Source: Streptomyces davaonensis JCM 4913 (GTDB lineage: Bacteria > Actinomycetota > Actinomycetes > Streptomycetales > Streptomycetaceae). From it: a stretch of DNA of 64,000 bases. Shown here piece after piece: positions 44,091-54,312 of this stretch (position 1 is the first letter of the stretch; every line of letters begins with the position of its first letter). Location: the NCBI RefSeq assembly GCF_000349325.1, contig NC_020504.1, positions 4,622,053 to 4,686,052 on the forward strand. Direction: 5' to 3'. The position numbers and the translations under genes are program-made. The notes beneath the pieces were generated by a model. The model saw only the letters and a program-made list of their open reading frames with translations, was not told the DNA's origin and ran no database searches.

Positions 44091-45917
44091 TCAGGCGTTC
44101 AGATGGCGGGCCGCGAAGTCCAGTTCCAGGCGGATCTGCTTGATGCGCTCGTCGACCACCAGGGAGCCATGGCCCGCGTCATAGCGGTAGACCTCGTGGA
44201 CGGCGTCGCGGGCTTCGAGGCGCTTGACGTAGTTGTCGATCTGGCGGATGGGGCAGCGCGGGTCGTTGACGCCCGCGGAGATGTAGACGGGGGACATCAC
44301 CTTGTCCACGTAGGTGAGGGGCGACGACGCCTCGAAGCGGTCCGGGACCTCCTCCGGGGTGCCGCCGAGGAGCGTGCGGTCCATCGCCTTCAGGGCCTCC
44401 ATCTCGTCGTGGTACGCCGTGACGTAGTCGGCCACCGGGACCGCCGCGATGCCCAGGGTCCACGCGTCGGGCTGGGTGCCGAGGCCGAGGAGGGTGAGGT
44501 AGCCGCCCCAGGAGCCGCCGGTCAGGATCAGCCGGTCGGGATCGGCGAGACCCGAGGTCACCGCCCACTCGCGGACCGCCGCGATGTCCTCCAGCTCGAT
44601 CAGGCCGACGCGGTGCTTCAGGGCGTCCGTCCAGGCGCGGCCGTAGCCGGTCGAGCCGCGGTAGTTGACCCGGATCACCGCGTAGCCGTGGTCCACCCAG
44701 GCCGCCGGGCCCGCCGCGAAGGCGTCGCTGTCGTGCCAGGTCGGGCCGCCGTGGATGTCGAAGACCGTGGGGAGCGGGCTGGTGGACCCGGCCGGCTTCT
44801 GGAGCAGGGCGTGGATCCGGCCGCCGGGGCCGTCCACCCAGACGTCCTCCACCGGGACCGAGCCGGGGGACTTCATGCCCGGCGGGTCCAGGACGATCTC
44901 GCCGGTCGTCGAGCGGACCGTCGACGGCTGGGCGGCCGAGGACCACAGGAACTCCACCGTGCCGTCCGGGCGGGCCGTCGCGCCCGAGACCGTGCCCTGC
45001 GGGGTGGGGATCCTCGTCAGGTCGTGGCTGGTGAGGTCGTAGCGGAAGAGTTCGCTGCGGGCTTCGTGGCTGTGCGCCACCAGCAGGCCCGAGCCGTCCG
45101 GATACCACTCGGCGCTCACATCGCCCGGCAGGTCCAGGACCAGGTCCGTCTCCTCGCCCGTGGCCACGTCCCACACCAGGGGCTCCCAGCGGCCGCGGCG
45201 CTGGTGGCCGACGAGCAGGCGGGTGTCGCCGTCGACCGGGGCGAAGCCGAGCACTTCGAGGCCCAGCTCCTCGGTGCCGCCCTTGGTGTCGTCCAGCTCG
45301 GCGACCGCGGAGCCGTCGGGGCGCAGGACGCGCAGCGCGGAGTGCATCGCGTCGCCGTGCTCGGTGTGCTCGACGGCGATCAGCGAACCGTCGTGGGAGA
45401 GATCGCCGACGCCCGCGGACTCGCGGTGGCGGTAGAGCTCCGCCGGGGGTTCGTTGAGGCGCGCGAGGTGGATCGTGGTGCCCTCGTCGTCCGTCGAGCG
45501 GCCCACGATCGCCGTACGGCCGTCGCGGCCGAGGGCGAGGCCCGCGGGGTAGGAGGGGTCGAGGCCCGGGGTGGCCAGCTCGTCCTCGCCGCCCGCGAAC
45601 GGCTGGCGGCGCCAGACGCCGAACTCATCGCCGTCCTTGTCGTCGAACCACCAGATCCAGGCGCCGTCCGGGGAGAGCACGCCGTCCGTGGTGCCGTTCG
45701 GGCGGTCCGTCACCTGGCGCTGCTCGCCGGTGGCGCGGTCCCAGGCGTACAGCTCGTACGTCCCCGTCGCGTTCGACACGAACAGGGAGCGGTCCGGGGC
45801 GTCCTCCGCCCAGTCCGGCAGGGACACCCGCGGCGCCCTGAAGCGCTTCTCCCAGTCCGGCATGGACCGGTTCTGCTCCTGCTGATCCGGCGCGGCGGAC
45901 CCGTTGCTCTCAGTCAT
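44091..45917 (-). CDS. Prolyl-oligopeptidase family (S9) serine peptidase
   Basis: 608 residues from the ATG at 45917. An N-terminal beta-propeller (about 40-340) with repeated LSPDG-type blades precedes an alpha/beta-hydrolase domain. The triad is S469 (TGGSWGGYL), D552 (GVNDPRCP) and H583 (DAGHGSL), and the oxyanion segment is DIHGGPTWH. This is the layout of acylaminoacyl-peptidase/dipeptidyl-peptidase-like S9 enzymes, cytoplasmic here since no signal peptide is seen. It degrades short or N-modified peptides. It is convergent with the channel gene and divergent from the SnoaL-like gene. Confidence 0.94.
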   Translation of the reverse strand: MTESNGSAAPDQQEQNRSMPDWEKRFRAPRVSLPDWAEDAPDRSLFVSNATGTYELYAWDRATGEQRQVTDRPNGTTDGVLSPDGAWIWWFDDKDGDEFGVWRRQPFAGGEDELATPGLDPSYPAGLALGRDGRTAIVGRSTDDEGTTIHLARLNEPPAELYRHRESAGVGDLSHDGSLIAVEHTEHGDAMHSALRVLRPDGSAVAELDDTKGGTEELGLEVLGFAPVDGDTRLLVGHQRRGRWEPLVWDVATGEETDLVLDLPGDVSAEWYPDGSGLLVAHSHEARSELFRYDLTSHDLTRIPTPQGTVSGATARPDGTVEFLWSSAAQPSTVRSTTGEIVLDPPGMKSPGSVPVEDVWVDGPGGRIHALLQKPAGSTSPLPTVFDIHGGPTWHDSDAFAAGPAAWVDHGYAVIRVNYRGSTGYGRAWTDALKHRVGLIELEDIAAVREWAVTSGLADPDRLILTGGSWGGYLTLLGLGTQPDAWTLGIAAVPVADYVTAYHDEMEALKAMDRTLLGGTPEEVPDRFEASSPLTYVDKVMSPVYISAGVNDPRCPIRQIDNYVKRLEARDAVHEVYRYDAGHGSLVVDERIKQIRLELDFAARHLNA

Positions 45918-46044
45918 GGCCCCATAGTGCCTGGCATCGCCGACATCGTGCTGGTTCCGTCCTCAGCCTGTGGATAACTCAGCTCCTGTGGATGAACTCC
46001 GCCGGCCGCCGCCGTTGTCAGTGGCCGGGTGCAGACTGCTGGGC

Positions 46045-46419
46045 ATGACCGAGCTGCGGAAGACCGTCGAGGAGTTCTGGGCCGCCGCCGAGGCCCGTGA
46101 CTGGGAAGCGTTCGCGGGGACGCTCGCGGAGGATGTGGCGTACGAAGCGCCGCTGAGCCGGGAGCGGGTGCGGGGGCGGGAGGCGTATGTGCGCTTCAAC
46201 CGGGAGTTCCCCGGTGACTGGCATGTGCGGGTGGAGCGGATCGTCGCCGAGGACGGGCAGGCGGTGTCGTGGATACGGTTCACGCTCGGGGACGAGGTGA
46301 ATGTGGGGATCTCCTTCTTCACCGGTGATGGGTCCGGGCGGATCACCGCGGTTACCGACTTCTGGCCCGACCCGTACGAGCCGCCCGCGAATCGGGCCCA
46401 TCTCACCGAGCGGTTCTGA
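46045..46419 (+). CDS. SnoaL-like/NTF2-fold protein
   Basis: 124 residues from the ATG at 46045; an open frame continues 25 codons upstream without a ribosome site. The helix TELRKTVEEFWAAAEARDWEAF, then LAEDVAYEAPLSRERVRGREAYVRF and a beta-rich C-terminus with ITAVTDFWPDPYEPP, fit the NTF2/SnoaL cone fold. Such small proteins act as isomerases, cyclases or binding modules; a function cannot be assigned. It precedes the SURF1 gene by 45 bp. Confidence 0.85.
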   Translation: MTELRKTVEEFWAAAEARDWEAFAGTLAEDVAYEAPLSRERVRGREAYVRFNREFPGDWHVRVERIVAEDGQAVSWIRFTLGDEVNVGISFFTGDGSGRITAVTDFWPDPYEPPANRAHLTERF

Positions 46420-46464
46420 CCCCCGCGGGACCGGGGTGACGGGGCTGGCCGTACCGTGGGAGGC

Positions 46465-47250
46465 GTGTACCGGTTTCTGCTGACGCCCCGTTGGTGGGGG
46501 ATCAACGTCTTCGTGCTGCTCGCCATCCCCTTCTGCGTCTTCATGGGGTCGTGGCAGCTGAGCCGGTTCGAGGAGCGGGTGGACAGCCACCGCGGGGCGC
46601 AGGCCGAGGCCGCGTCGGACAAGCGGGAGGCGGCTCGGCCGGTGGCCGAGATGCTGCCCGTGGACAAGGCGACGCTGGGCGAGCAGGTCACGGCCACCGG
46701 GCGGTACGGAGAGCAGTTCCTCGTGCCGGACCGGGAGCTGGACGACCGGCAGGGGTTCTACGTCCTGACGCTGCTGCGGATCGACGGGGGTGAGGCGCTT
46801 CCGGTGGTCCGGGGGTGGCTGCCCGGGGACGCGGATGCCGCGGAGGTGCCGGACGCGCCTGCCGGGGAGGTCACGGTCACCGGAGCGCTCCAGGCTTCCG
46901 AGCAGCCCGGGGAGAACGGCGTGCCCGGGCGTGGCGGGTGGCCCCAGGGGCAGACCGGGGCGATCAGTGCGGCGTCGCTGGTGAACCTCGTGCCGTACGA
47001 CGTGTACGACGCGTGGGTGACCCTGAACGAGGGCGACGCCGGAATGAAGGCCGTGCCGGTCAGTGCGACCCAGGACTCCGGGCTGGACCTGAAGGCATTC
47101 CAGAACCTCGGCTACACCGGCGAATGGTTCGTCTTCGCCGGCTTCGTGGTCTTCATGTGGTTCCGCCTGCTGCGCCGCGAGGTGGAGTTCGCACGGGACG
47201 CGGAGCTGGGCCTGGTGGAGCGGGAGGACTCGGAGCCGGTCGGGGTCTGA
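46465..47250 (+). CDS. SURF1-family cytochrome oxidase assembly protein
   Basis: 261 residues from the GTG at 46465, giving an N-terminus YRFLLTPRWWGIN; a GTG three codons earlier is possible. The two-TM SURF1 layout is clear: one segment at about 10-28 and one near the C-terminus (WFVFAGFVVFMWFRLLRREV). The outer domain between them has VTATGRYGEQFLVPDRELDD and LPVVRGWLPG. SURF1 helps assemble haem-copper cytochrome c oxidase. The gene is followed by convergent genes of a sigma-factor locus. Confidence 0.93.
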   Translation: MYRFLLTPRWWGINVFVLLAIPFCVFMGSWQLSRFEERVDSHRGAQAEAASDKREAARPVAEMLPVDKATLGEQVTATGRYGEQFLVPDRELDDRQGFYVLTLLRIDGGEALPVVRGWLPGDADAAEVPDAPAGEVTVTGALQASEQPGENGVPGRGGWPQGQTGAISAASLVNLVPYDVYDAWVTLNEGDAGMKAVPVSATQDSGLDLKAFQNLGYTGEWFVFAGFVVFMWFRLLRREVEFARDAELGLVEREDSEPVGV

Positions 47251-47285
47251 ACCCCGGGCCCTGCCCGCAGCGGCAGCAGGTGGGA

Positions 47286-48647
47286 CTACGCCCCCGCCAG
47301 CACCCCGGTCCAGTACACCGTGCCCGCGCAGGCCCCCGAGATGGTCGTCTGCGCCGCGGGCGCGCCCGGTTCCGCCGTGTTGGTCACCGTCACCGTGCCG
47401 TCGGCCGTGCCGTCCTCGGTGAGGAGTTGGGTGGAGGTGCCGGTGTCGGTGCCGGTCGAGGTGCCGCCCGTGGTGCCGGTGCTGTCCGACGGGGTGGGGT
47501 CGGGGCTGGGTTCGCCGCCCGTCGTGCCGCCGGAGTTCTCGCCCGTCGTGGGGCAGGTCTCCGAGGGGACCCAGGCGAACTTCACCTCGTAGGCCGAGCC
47601 CGGCTGAAGGAGCAGCGACGTCAGTTCCACGGACGGGTCCGGGAGGGACGCCGCCGGGTCACCGGAGATGTGGCGGGCCGCGGAGAGCTTCGTGGCGTCC
47701 GCCGCGCCGCCCGGCACCAGGCTCAGCGAGCCTGGGTTCGTGACCGTGCAGGCGGCCAGCGAGGAGTTCGTGAAGCGGAACGTTCCGTAGACAGCGCCCA
47801 CGGCGTCCGGCGCGTCCGCGCCCGCCGCGGCGACCGCCAGCTGCTCCGCCGTACAGACGGCCGCGCCCGTCTCGGTCGTCGCCTCCGGGTCAGCGGAGCC
47901 GCCCGAGCCGTCGCCGCCGCCGTTGTCCTTGCCGTCGTTCTCCTTCTGCTCGTTCTCCTTGCCCCCTTCCTCGGTCGTGCCCGAGGAACCGCCGGAGGAG
48001 CTCTTGCCGTTGTCCGGGTCCACGCCCTGGCTGGCGCCGCCCTGTGCCTGGGTGCCGTGTCCCGCGACCGAGGGGTTGGCGCCCGGGCCGGTCGTGTTGG
48101 AGACGTGCACCAGTGCCGGGACCGCCGTACCGACGAACAGCGCCGCGGCCGCCATGCCGACCAGCGCCTGCCGCTTGCGCGCCCGCCGTGCGGGCACCGC
48201 CCGCCGCAGATGCTCCAGCGTGCCGTCGCGCGGCTCGATCTCCTGCACCACGTCGTGCAGCAGCTGCCGCAGGTCCAGCTCGTCCACGCCGAGCCCGGCC
48301 CCTGCCGGAGCGGCACCGCCGCTCTTCGGCGCGGCCGCAGTCTCGCGAGCGTCCCGCTTGCCGGAGCCGTCAGAGCCCCAACGCGCCGGACCTCGGCCAC
48401 CGGCACCGCGCGCGTCCGGCTCGCCCGAGCCCTCGACCTCGGCCCTCAGCCGCTCCAGCCCGTCAAGGCCCGACCCCTCCGCGTCGGCCGCAGCCGTCCC
48501 CCGCAGATCCAGGTCGTCGGATTCGGCCCCGTTCGGACCCTGGCCGGCCCTGCCGTCGTTCACAGATTTTTTCCCAGCGTGCGATTGCTCTGGCGTCTGG
48601 TCGTCCCCCCGGACATGACGCCGCCGTTCGTCGTGGTCCCCGCTCAT
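47286..48647 (-). CDS. Membrane partner of SigE-family sigma factor, putative anti-sigma
   Basis: 453 residues from the ATG at 48647, overlapping the sigma gene stop by 4 bp (ATGA). A long charged, disordered N-terminus (1-120) leads to a short helical part (LDLRQLLHDVVQEIEP.DGTLEHLRR), one membrane segment at about 163-182, a low-complexity Gly/Ser/Asn/Glu stretch and an outer domain with four cysteines, then a Thr/Gly/Ser-rich segment. The coupling and topology suggest sigma control, but there is no zinc anti-sigma motif. The outer part resembles a wall-facing sensor. The function is inferred from context. Confidence 0.75.
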   Translation of the reverse strand: MSGDHDERRRHVRGDDQTPEQSHAGKKSVNDGRAGQGPNGAESDDLDLRGTAAADAEGSGLDGLERLRAEVEGSGEPDARGAGGRGPARWGSDGSGKRDARETAAAPKSGGAAPAGAGLGVDELDLRQLLHDVVQEIEPRDGTLEHLRRAVPARRARKRQALVGMAAAALFVGTAVPALVHVSNTTGPGANPSVAGHGTQAQGGASQGVDPDNGKSSSGGSSGTTEEGGKENEQKENDGKDNGGGDGSGGSADPEATTETGAAVCTAEQLAVAAAGADAPDAVGAVYGTFRFTNSSLAACTVTNPGSLSLVPGGAADATKLSAARHISGDPAASLPDPSVELTSLLLQPGSAYEVKFAWVPSETCPTTGENSGGTTGGEPSPDPTPSDSTGTTGGTSTGTDTGTSTQLLTEDGTADGTVTVTNTAEPGAPAAQTTISGACAGTVYWTGVLAGA

Positions 48648-49327
48648 GCCGGCGCCTCCATCGCGACCCGCAGCGCCGCGATGCCGCGCGAGCCGTACGC
48701 CTTGACCGAACCCAGGGAGATGCCGAGCGTCTCGGCGACCTGGGCCTCGGTCATGTCCGCGAAGTAGCGCAGGACGAGCACCTCGCGCTGCCGTCGCTGA
48801 AGGCCCTTCATCGCCTTGATCAGGGAGTCACGCTCCAGCTGGTCGTAGGCGCCCTCCTCCGCGCTCGCCATGTCCGGCATCGGCTTGGACAGGAGCTTCA
48901 GGCCGAGGATGCGGCGGCGCAGGGCCGAGCGGGAGAGGTTCACGACCGTCTGGCGCAGGTACGCCAGCGTCTTCTCGGGGTCGCGGACTCTCTTGCGGGC
49001 CGAGTGGACGCGGATGAAGGCCTCCTGGACCACGTCCTCGCAGGAGGCCGTGTCGTCGAGGAGAAGCGCGGCAAGACCCAGCAGCGACCGGTAGTGGGCG
49101 CGGTAGGTCTCGGTGAGGTGGTCGACCGTCGTACCGGCGGCCGCGGCTTCCTCGACGTACTCGGAGCCGTCGCGCTGACTGGGGATGCGGGCGGGCCGCG
49201 CTGCGGGCATGGGTGCGATCACCGGCATGCCGCCGGGCGTACCGGGCATGCGGGTTCGGCGGTAGGGGCGCGGCGGCCGTAGGGCCGTGCCGCGCGTCGC
49301 CGCAGGGAAGTCGAGTACCTCTGCCAC
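48644..49327 (-). CDS. ECF sigma factor, SigE family
   Basis: 227 residues from GTG at 49327; the first 60 are Pro/Arg-rich, and a later start is possible because no close ribosome site is seen. Region 2 (YRAHYRSLLGLAALLLDDT then CEDVVQEAFIRVHSA) and region 4 (LQRRQREVLVLRYFADMTEAQVAETLGISLGSVKAYGSRG) are complete and of the SigE-family subgroup common in Streptomyces. It is translationally coupled to the downstream membrane protein. The stimulus and regulon are unknown. The region upstream holds two 15-bp dyad repeats 22 bp apart. Confidence 0.92.
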   Translation of the reverse strand: MAEVLDFPAATRGTALRPPRPYRRTRMPGTPGGMPVIAPMPAARPARIPSQRDGSEYVEEAAAAGTTVDHLTETYRAHYRSLLGLAALLLDDTASCEDVVQEAFIRVHSARKRVRDPEKTLAYLRQTVVNLSRSALRRRILGLKLLSKPMPDMASAEEGAYDQLERDSLIKAMKGLQRRQREVLVLRYFADMTEAQVAETLGISLGSVKAYGSRGIAALRVAMEAPA

Positions 49328-49456
49328 GCCAGTTGGACACGCTTCCCCCCGAGAGGGTTGTACGTGCCGGACGTCACTTTTGCGTCAGGCAGCACGGCTG
49401 ATGGCGCCTCACATGCACTCATGCGTCCCGCTCTTCCCCTATGTCCCATATGAACG

Positions 49457-49493
49457 GGCGTCCCCACGCCCTGCCCATGGCGTCCCCACGCCC
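49457..49493. repeat. Repeated dyad GGCGTCCCCACGCCC
   Basis: GGCGTCCCCACGCCC occurs at 49457-49471 and 49479-49493 (22-bp period), with a shorter relative GCGCCCCACGCCC at 49501-49513. The first copy, with its preceding G, is a perfect dyad GGGCGT-CCCC-ACGCCC. It is a candidate operator set upstream of the sigma gene. Confidence 0.5.
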
Positions 49494-49536
49494 GAAAAAC
49501 GCGCCCCACGCCCGCCGAAGGGCGACCGCAAAGACG

Positions 49537-49572
49537 CTCCCCGCCCTCCGCGCGGTTGCGGAGGACGGGGAG
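49537..49572 (-). terminator. Long hairpin downstream of asd
   Basis: CTCCCCGCCCTCCGC (49537-49551) pairs with GCGGAGGACGGGGAG (49558-49572) with one mismatch and a 6-nt loop, a 15-bp stem. It is about 140 bp after the asd stop and is the best candidate for the end of the lysC-asd transcript. Confidence 0.55.
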
Positions 49573-49711
49573 GAAATCTTCGAACGCCGAAGAGGTCCTG
49601 ATCAAGTGGTACGGACCATCATCCGGCTCACATCTCTGATGTAGATCCTACAAACGATTCGGGGAAGGTCCCGGAGTTTTCCCGCCGACGGCCCCCGTCA
49701 CGCAAACTCCG

Positions 49712-50770
49712 TCACGAAAACTCCGTCGCCACCAGCTCGGCGATCTGCGCGGTGTTCAGCGCCGCACCCTTGCGCAGGTTGTCCCCGCACACAAAGAGTT
49801 CGAGCGCAGTCGGGTCGTCCAGGGCCCGGCGCACCCGGCCCACCCAGGTGGGGTCGGTGCCGACCACATCGGCGGGCGTGGGGAACTCCCCCGCCTCGGG
49901 GTTGTCGAAGAGGACGACTCCGGGGGCCGTGGCGAGGATCTCCCGGGCGCGGGCGACGGTGACCTCGTCCTCGAAGCGGGCGTGCACGGTCAGGGAGTGC
50001 GTGGTGATCACGGGGACGCGGACGCAGGTGACCGCCACGGGCAGCTTCGGCAGCCCGAGGATCTTGCGGGACTCGTCCCGCACCTTCATCTCCTCCGACG
50101 ACCAGCCGTCCTCGCGCAGCGAACCGGCCCAGGGGACGACGTTCAGCGCGACCGGCTCCGGGAACGGCCCGGTGTTCTCGCCCACGGCCCGCCGTACATC
50201 ACCGGGCTTGGTGCCCAGCTCGGTGCCGGCGACCAGGGCCAGCTGCTCGCGCAGGGTCTCCACCCCGGCCCGCCCCGCACCGCTCACCGCCTGGTACGAG
50301 GAGACCACCAGCTCGCGCAGGCCGAACTCGGCGTGCAGCGCGCCGAGGGCCACGATCATCGAGAGGGTCGTGCAGTTGGGGTTGGCGATGATGCCGCGCG
50401 GCCGCATCCGGGCCGCGTGCGCGTTGACCTCGGGGACGACCAGCGGCACGTCCGGGTCCATCCGGAACGCGCCGGAGTTGTCGACGACCACCGCGCCGCG
50501 CGCGGCGGCGATCGGCGCCCACTGGGCGGCGACCTCGTCGGGGACGTCGAACATCGCGACGTCGACCCCGTCGAAGGCCTCCTCCGCCAGGGCCACCACC
50601 TCGACCTCCTCGCCGCGCACGGCCAGCTTGCGGCCGGCCGAGCGCGGCGAGGCGATCAGACGGATCTCGCCCCAGATGTCCGCGTGCTGGGACAGGATCT
50701 GGAGCATGACCGTGCCGACGGCCCCGGTCGCTCCCACGACCGCGAGCGTCGGTCGTCCTTGAGGGGCCAT
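49712..50770 (-). CDS. asd: Aspartate-semialdehyde dehydrogenase
   Basis: Reduces aspartyl phosphate to aspartate semialdehyde with NADPH, on the path to lysine, diaminopimelate, threonine and methionine. 352 residues with the dinucleotide loop [10 protein letters not shown] (11-20), catalytic C133 in [10 protein letters not shown] and the active-site histidine in [16 protein letters not shown]. The ATG at 50770 overlaps the lysC stop by one base (TGATG), so it is coupled to aspartokinase. The lysC-asd order is the conserved actinobacterial arrangement. Confidence 0.97.
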   Translation of the reverse strand: MAPQGRPTLAVVGATGAVGTVMLQILSQHADIWGEIRLIASPRSAGRKLAVRGEEVEVVALAEEAFDGVDVAMFDVPDEVAAQWAPIAAARGAVVVDNSGAFRMDPDVPLVVPEVNAHAARMRPRGIIANPNCTTLSMIVALGALHAEFGLRELVVSSYQAVSGAGRAGVETLREQLALVAGTELGTKPGDVRRAVGENTGPFPEPVALNVVPWAGSLREDGWSSEEMKVRDESRKILGLPKLPVAVTCVRVPVITTHSLTVHARFEDEVTVARAREILATAPGVVLFDNPEAGEFPTPADVVGTDPTWVGRVRRALDDPTALELFVCGDNLRKGAALNTAQIAELVATEFS

Positions 50771-52047
50771 CAGCGCCCGGTGCCTCCGTAGACCACGGCC
50801 TCGTCGCTGTCGGAGTCGAGACCGAAGGCGGTGTGGACGGCGCGTACGGCCTCGTTGACGTCGTCGGCGCGGGTGACGACCGAGATACGGATCTCGGAGG
50901 TCGAGATCAGCTCGATGTTCACGCCCGCGTCGGACAGGGCGGTGAAGAAGTCGGCGGTGACGCCGGGGTTGGTCTTCATACCCGCGCCGACCAGGGAGAT
51001 CTTGCCGATCTGGTCGTCGTAGCGCAGCGAGTCGAAGCCGATGCCGTGCTTGTTCTTCTCCAGGGCGTCGATGGCCTTGCGGCCCTCGGCCTTGGGGAGG
51101 GTGAAGGAGATGTCCGTCAGGCCGGTGGAGGCGGCGGACACGTTCTGCACGATCATGTCGATGTTGATCTCGGCGTCCGAGATCGTGCGGAAGATCGCGG
51201 CGGCCTCGCCCGGCTTGTCCGGCACGCCGACGACCGTGATCTTGGCCTCGGAGGTGTCGTGCGCGACACCGGAGATGATGGCCTGCTCCACCTTCTTGTC
51301 CCCTTGCTGAATCGGCTGGCTGCTGACCCACGTGCCCTGGAGTCCGCTGAAGCTGGACCGCACATGGATCGGGATGTTGTAGCGACGGGCGTACTCCACA
51401 CAGCGGTGGAGCAGCACCTTCGACCCGGAGCTGGCCAGCTCCAGCATGTCCTCGAAGGAGATCCAGTCGATCTTCTTCGCCTTCTTCACCACACGCGGGT
51501 CGGCGGTGAACACACCGTCCACGTCGGTGTAGATCTCGCACACCTCGGCGTCGAGCGCGGCGGCCAGGGCGACGGCCGTGGTGTCGGAACCACCGCGGCC
51601 GAGCGTGGTGATGTCCTTCTTGTCCTGGCTCACGCCCTGGAACCCGGCGACGATGGCGATGTTGCCCTTGTCCAGGGACTCCCGGATCCGGCCGGGCGTG
51701 ACATCGATGATCCGCGCCTTGTTGTGGACGGAGTCGGTGATGACGCCCGCCTGGCTGCCGGTGAAGGACTGGGCCTCGTGACCCAGGTTTTTGATCGCCA
51801 TGGCCAGCAGCGCCATGGAGATACGCTCTCCGGCGGTCAGCAGCATGTCGAACTCACGCCCGGCGGGCATCGGAGATACCTGCTCGGCGAGATCGATCAG
51901 CTCGTCCGTCGTGTCGCCCATCGCGGAAACGACGACGACCACCTGGTGGCCGTTCTTCTTCGCTTCCACGATCCGCTTGGCGACGCGCTTGATGCCCTCG
52001 GCATCGGCTACGGAGGAGCCTCCGTACTTCTGCACGACAAGGCCCAC
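50770..52047 (-). CDS. lysC: Aspartokinase
   Basis: Phosphorylates aspartate, the first step of the aspartate amino-acid family. 425 residues from the GTG at 52047 (AGGAG 7 nt upstream), giving [19 protein letters not shown]; a longer upstream frame is not needed. The kinase domain has KYGGSSVA and [19 protein letters not shown], and two C-terminal ACT domains ([17 protein letters not shown] and [19 protein letters not shown]) give feedback control by lysine/threonine. Actinobacterial aspartokinases often also make the C-terminal regulatory subunit from an internal start; this is not verified here. Confidence 0.97.
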   Translation of the reverse strand: MGLVVQKYGGSSVADAEGIKRVAKRIVEAKKNGHQVVVVVSAMGDTTDELIDLAEQVSPMPAGREFDMLLTAGERISMALLAMAIKNLGHEAQSFTGSQAGVITDSVHNKARIIDVTPGRIRESLDKGNIAIVAGFQGVSQDKKDITTLGRGGSDTTAVALAAALDAEVCEIYTDVDGVFTADPRVVKKAKKIDWISFEDMLELASSGSKVLLHRCVEYARRYNIPIHVRSSFSGLQGTWVSSQPIQQGDKKVEQAIISGVAHDTSEAKITVVGVPDKPGEAAAIFRTISDAEINIDMIVQNVSAASTGLTDISFTLPKAEGRKAIDALEKNKHGIGFDSLRYDDQIGKISLVGAGMKTNPGVTADFFTALSDAGVNIELISTSEIRISVVTRADDVNEAVRAVHTAFGLDSDSDEAVVYGGTGR

Positions 52048-52206
52048 GTGCGCTCCTCGCTCAGTCCGTGTGTGTCGGCTCAGTTTAACGAGCGCAAGAA
52101 TTTCACCTTCGCGGTATCGCATGGTGAGATCCCGGCGCCCAGGTCAGCGCATGCCCGGAGAACCACTCCGGCAAAAGTGCCAAGCGTCACAACCGGCCTC
52201 TGTTCA

Positions 52207-54312
52207 TTAAGTTTCAAGCACTGAGTTCGACTGTGATCCGGGGGGTGGGTTCAGCAAGTCGGCGAAGTCCTGGCGGAGCTTTTGGACTTGGGGTGCGTCT
52301 GGACCGACCAGGCTCTCCCAGTCGGCGAGGAGGGGGAGGAGTACTTCGCGGGCGCGGGTCGGGTTGTGCGCGGTCTTCCAGTGGAAATGGGCCAAGCCCT
52401 CGCGAGCTCTCAGCGTGTACCTGTCCATGGCGCCGCTGACTCGTATGTGGCTCTCGACGTATTCGCCGTACATCGCTGCGGCTCCCACGCCGTCGCCTGC
52501 TCTGCGCCTGGCGAATGCCAGGCTCTGTCGCAGGCCTCGACTGAGGTTGCTGTCCCTGCCCGTGACCGCCGTCGCCCTGGTCAGCAGTTTCTCGGTGGCG
52601 TCACGCGCCTGCGTCGCATAGCGGCCGGCATCCTCCTCGGCCAGGTCACCCAACACATGGACCCAGCGCGACCAGGCTTGCAGCGCTGTGACGTCGTCGG
52701 AGCCCAGTACCCGTTCGGCCTTCTTCGCGTTCTTGTTCGCCAGCCGCAAAGCATCTTGTAGACGTCCCGCCAGCCGCATGGCATCGGCCAGCCCGGCCCT
52801 CGCAGCAAAGGTCTGCGGGTGCCGACGGCCATACCTGCGTACGTGATCCGCGAGGTTCCGTTCGAACAGCCCGATCGCGCGCTCGTGCTCACCGGCGTAC
52901 CCATAGGACCGAGCCACGCTGCCCCGCACGGTGAGTGTGACTTCGTGACGAGGCCCGAGAGCCCGTTCGGCCGACGCCAGGACTCGCTCATGCAACTGGA
53001 GCGCGCGGGTGATGTCGAGATGGACGTATCTGACCCCGCCCAGGTTGATCAACCAGATCTCGTCTTCGCCGTCGGCCTCCGGGACGACGTACGAAGCCAG
53101 GGATTCGAGGTGTGTCAGCCATCCCAACTCCGCGGCAGCATCCCGCAGTTCGTCGCCGGCGTTGATCAGCAGACGGGCAGACCTGTGGGCGGCGTCCACC
53201 CCTTCCCCCCGCGCCACCGCCTGCACCAGACGATGCACCGAGATCGTCTCGTCCTCGTGCAGAGTGATCATGCTGTACGCCACCAACCGCCGTACCGCAT
53301 CGGTCACCTCGACCGGGCTGCCCAACCCCTTCAGATACGCACGCGGAATCCCGTCCGGCGCCCACCACCCGATCAACCGGAGGATCTCCACCGCGAGCGG
53401 CGTGTCCGCCAACCGGTCCAGCGTCACGCGCCACACCCGGGCGACCGTACGACCCGCGTCGGTCCCCTCCGCCGCCTGCGCGAACACCTCCGCCGGATAC
53501 GCGGCCAGCAACTCCCGGTACCGCCCCGCCGAGATCCGCGCCTCCGCGCAGTAGGCCGCCGCCTGTTCCACGGCCAGCGGCAGACACCCCAGCTCCCGGC
53601 AGAGCTCGGCGACACCCTCGGTGTCCTCACCCTGCTCTCGGCGGATACGGCCGAACAGCTCGACCGCTTCCGGCAGTTCAAGGACATCGAGCGGCACCGG
53701 CTCGGCCACCCCCTGCCACCCCGTGGCCCGCCGCGACGTGATGAGAACGCGCCCGCCCGACGCCCGCCCCAGCAGCGGCTTCACATCCGCCGGGTCGGAC
53801 ACGTTGTCCAGGACGAGCAGCCACCCGTCCCGCGCCGACAGCCACTGAACGGCCCGCTCCCGCAAGGCTTCCCGGGACAGGACGTCCCGCAGCGGGGGCT
53901 GGAGGGCCGCCGCGAGATCGGCGAGGCCCGCGTCGAGGTCGGCCGGGGTCTCGGCGGTGATCCACCACACCGGGTTGTACGACCCCGTCCGCCCCGCCGC
54001 CCATCGCGCCGCCAGCGTCGACTTGCCGATGCCGCCGAGGCCGTGCACCGCCTGTACGACGACGCCACCGGTCGCCCTGAACGCCGCGTCCAGCAACTCC
54101 AGTTCGCGGTCACGTCCGACGAACAGCGCCGCCTTGTCGGGCAGATTGACCAGCGCCTCGGGCGCGCACTCGGGCATCACGAAGGCTTCCGCCGGCAACG
54201 CCAGTGACTTCTCGGTGTACATCGCGACCGAGGCGTCCCCACTGACCGCCTGCTGGATCGACTGCCCCGCGGCGATCGACCGGTCCCCCGACGCCTCCGC
54301 CGACGCACTCAT
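52207..54312 (-). CDS. NB-ARC/STAND NTPase with TPR repeats and N-terminal shared motif
   Basis: 701 residues from the ATG at 54312. The order is: a short Gly/Ser/Ala motif at 7-26 ([20 protein letters not shown]), a linker, an NB-ARC domain, a winged-helix-like part, and TPR-type helical repeats from about 430 to 690. In the NB-ARC domain are P-loop G91-LGGIGKST-99, Walker B WLLVLDNV at 164-171, GGRVLITSR at 187-195 and the GLPL-like GCLPLAVEQ at 242-250. This is a prokaryotic NLR-like layout: the TPRs sense, the NTPase oligomerises and the N-terminus signals. The start overlaps the upstream membrane-protein stop by one base (TGATG). The membrane protein carries the same motif twice, strongly suggesting a sensor-effector pair. 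Confidence 0.9.
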   Translation of the reverse strand: MSASAEASGDRSIAAGQSIQQAVSGDASVAMYTEKSLALPAEAFVMPECAPEALVNLPDKAALFVGRDRELELLDAAFRATGGVVVQAVHGLGGIGKSTLAARWAAGRTGSYNPVWWITAETPADLDAGLADLAAALQPPLRDVLSREALRERAVQWLSARDGWLLVLDNVSDPADVKPLLGRASGGRVLITSRRATGWQGVAEPVPLDVLELPEAVELFGRIRREQGEDTEGVAELCRELGCLPLAVEQAAAYCAEARISAGRYRELLAAYPAEVFAQAAEGTDAGRTVARVWRVTLDRLADTPLAVEILRLIGWWAPDGIPRAYLKGLGSPVEVTDAVRRLVAYSMITLHEDETISVHRLVQAVARGEGVDAAHRSARLLINAGDELRDAAAELGWLTHLESLASYVVPEADGEDEIWLINLGGVRYVHLDITRALQLHERVLASAERALGPRHEVTLTVRGSVARSYGYAGEHERAIGLFERNLADHVRRYGRRHPQTFAARAGLADAMRLAGRLQDALRLANKNAKKAERVLGSDDVTALQAWSRWVHVLGDLAEEDAGRYATQARDATEKLLTRATAVTGRDSNLSRGLRQSLAFARRRAGDGVGAAAMYGEYVESHIRVSGAMDRYTLRAREGLAHFHWKTAHNPTRAREVLLPLLADWESLVGPDAPQVQKLRQDFADLLNPPPGSQSNSVLET

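Larger units (their letters stand above)
49328..49711. other. Intergenic region between asd and the SigE-family gene
   Basis: A 384-bp space upstream of the sigma gene and downstream of asd. No credible gene. It contains paired dyads (49457-49493), a long hairpin (49537-49572) that likely ends the lysC-asd transcript, and an A+T-richer stretch near 49590-49660. Promoters for the sigma operon should lie near 49340-49450. Confidence 0.55.

Noticed and set aside
42978..45977. A 999-codon plus-strand frame
   Set aside because: It runs antisense through the S9 peptidase gene and out of phase through the channel gene. Its Arg/Gly/Ala-rich composition is typical of a high-G+C shadow.
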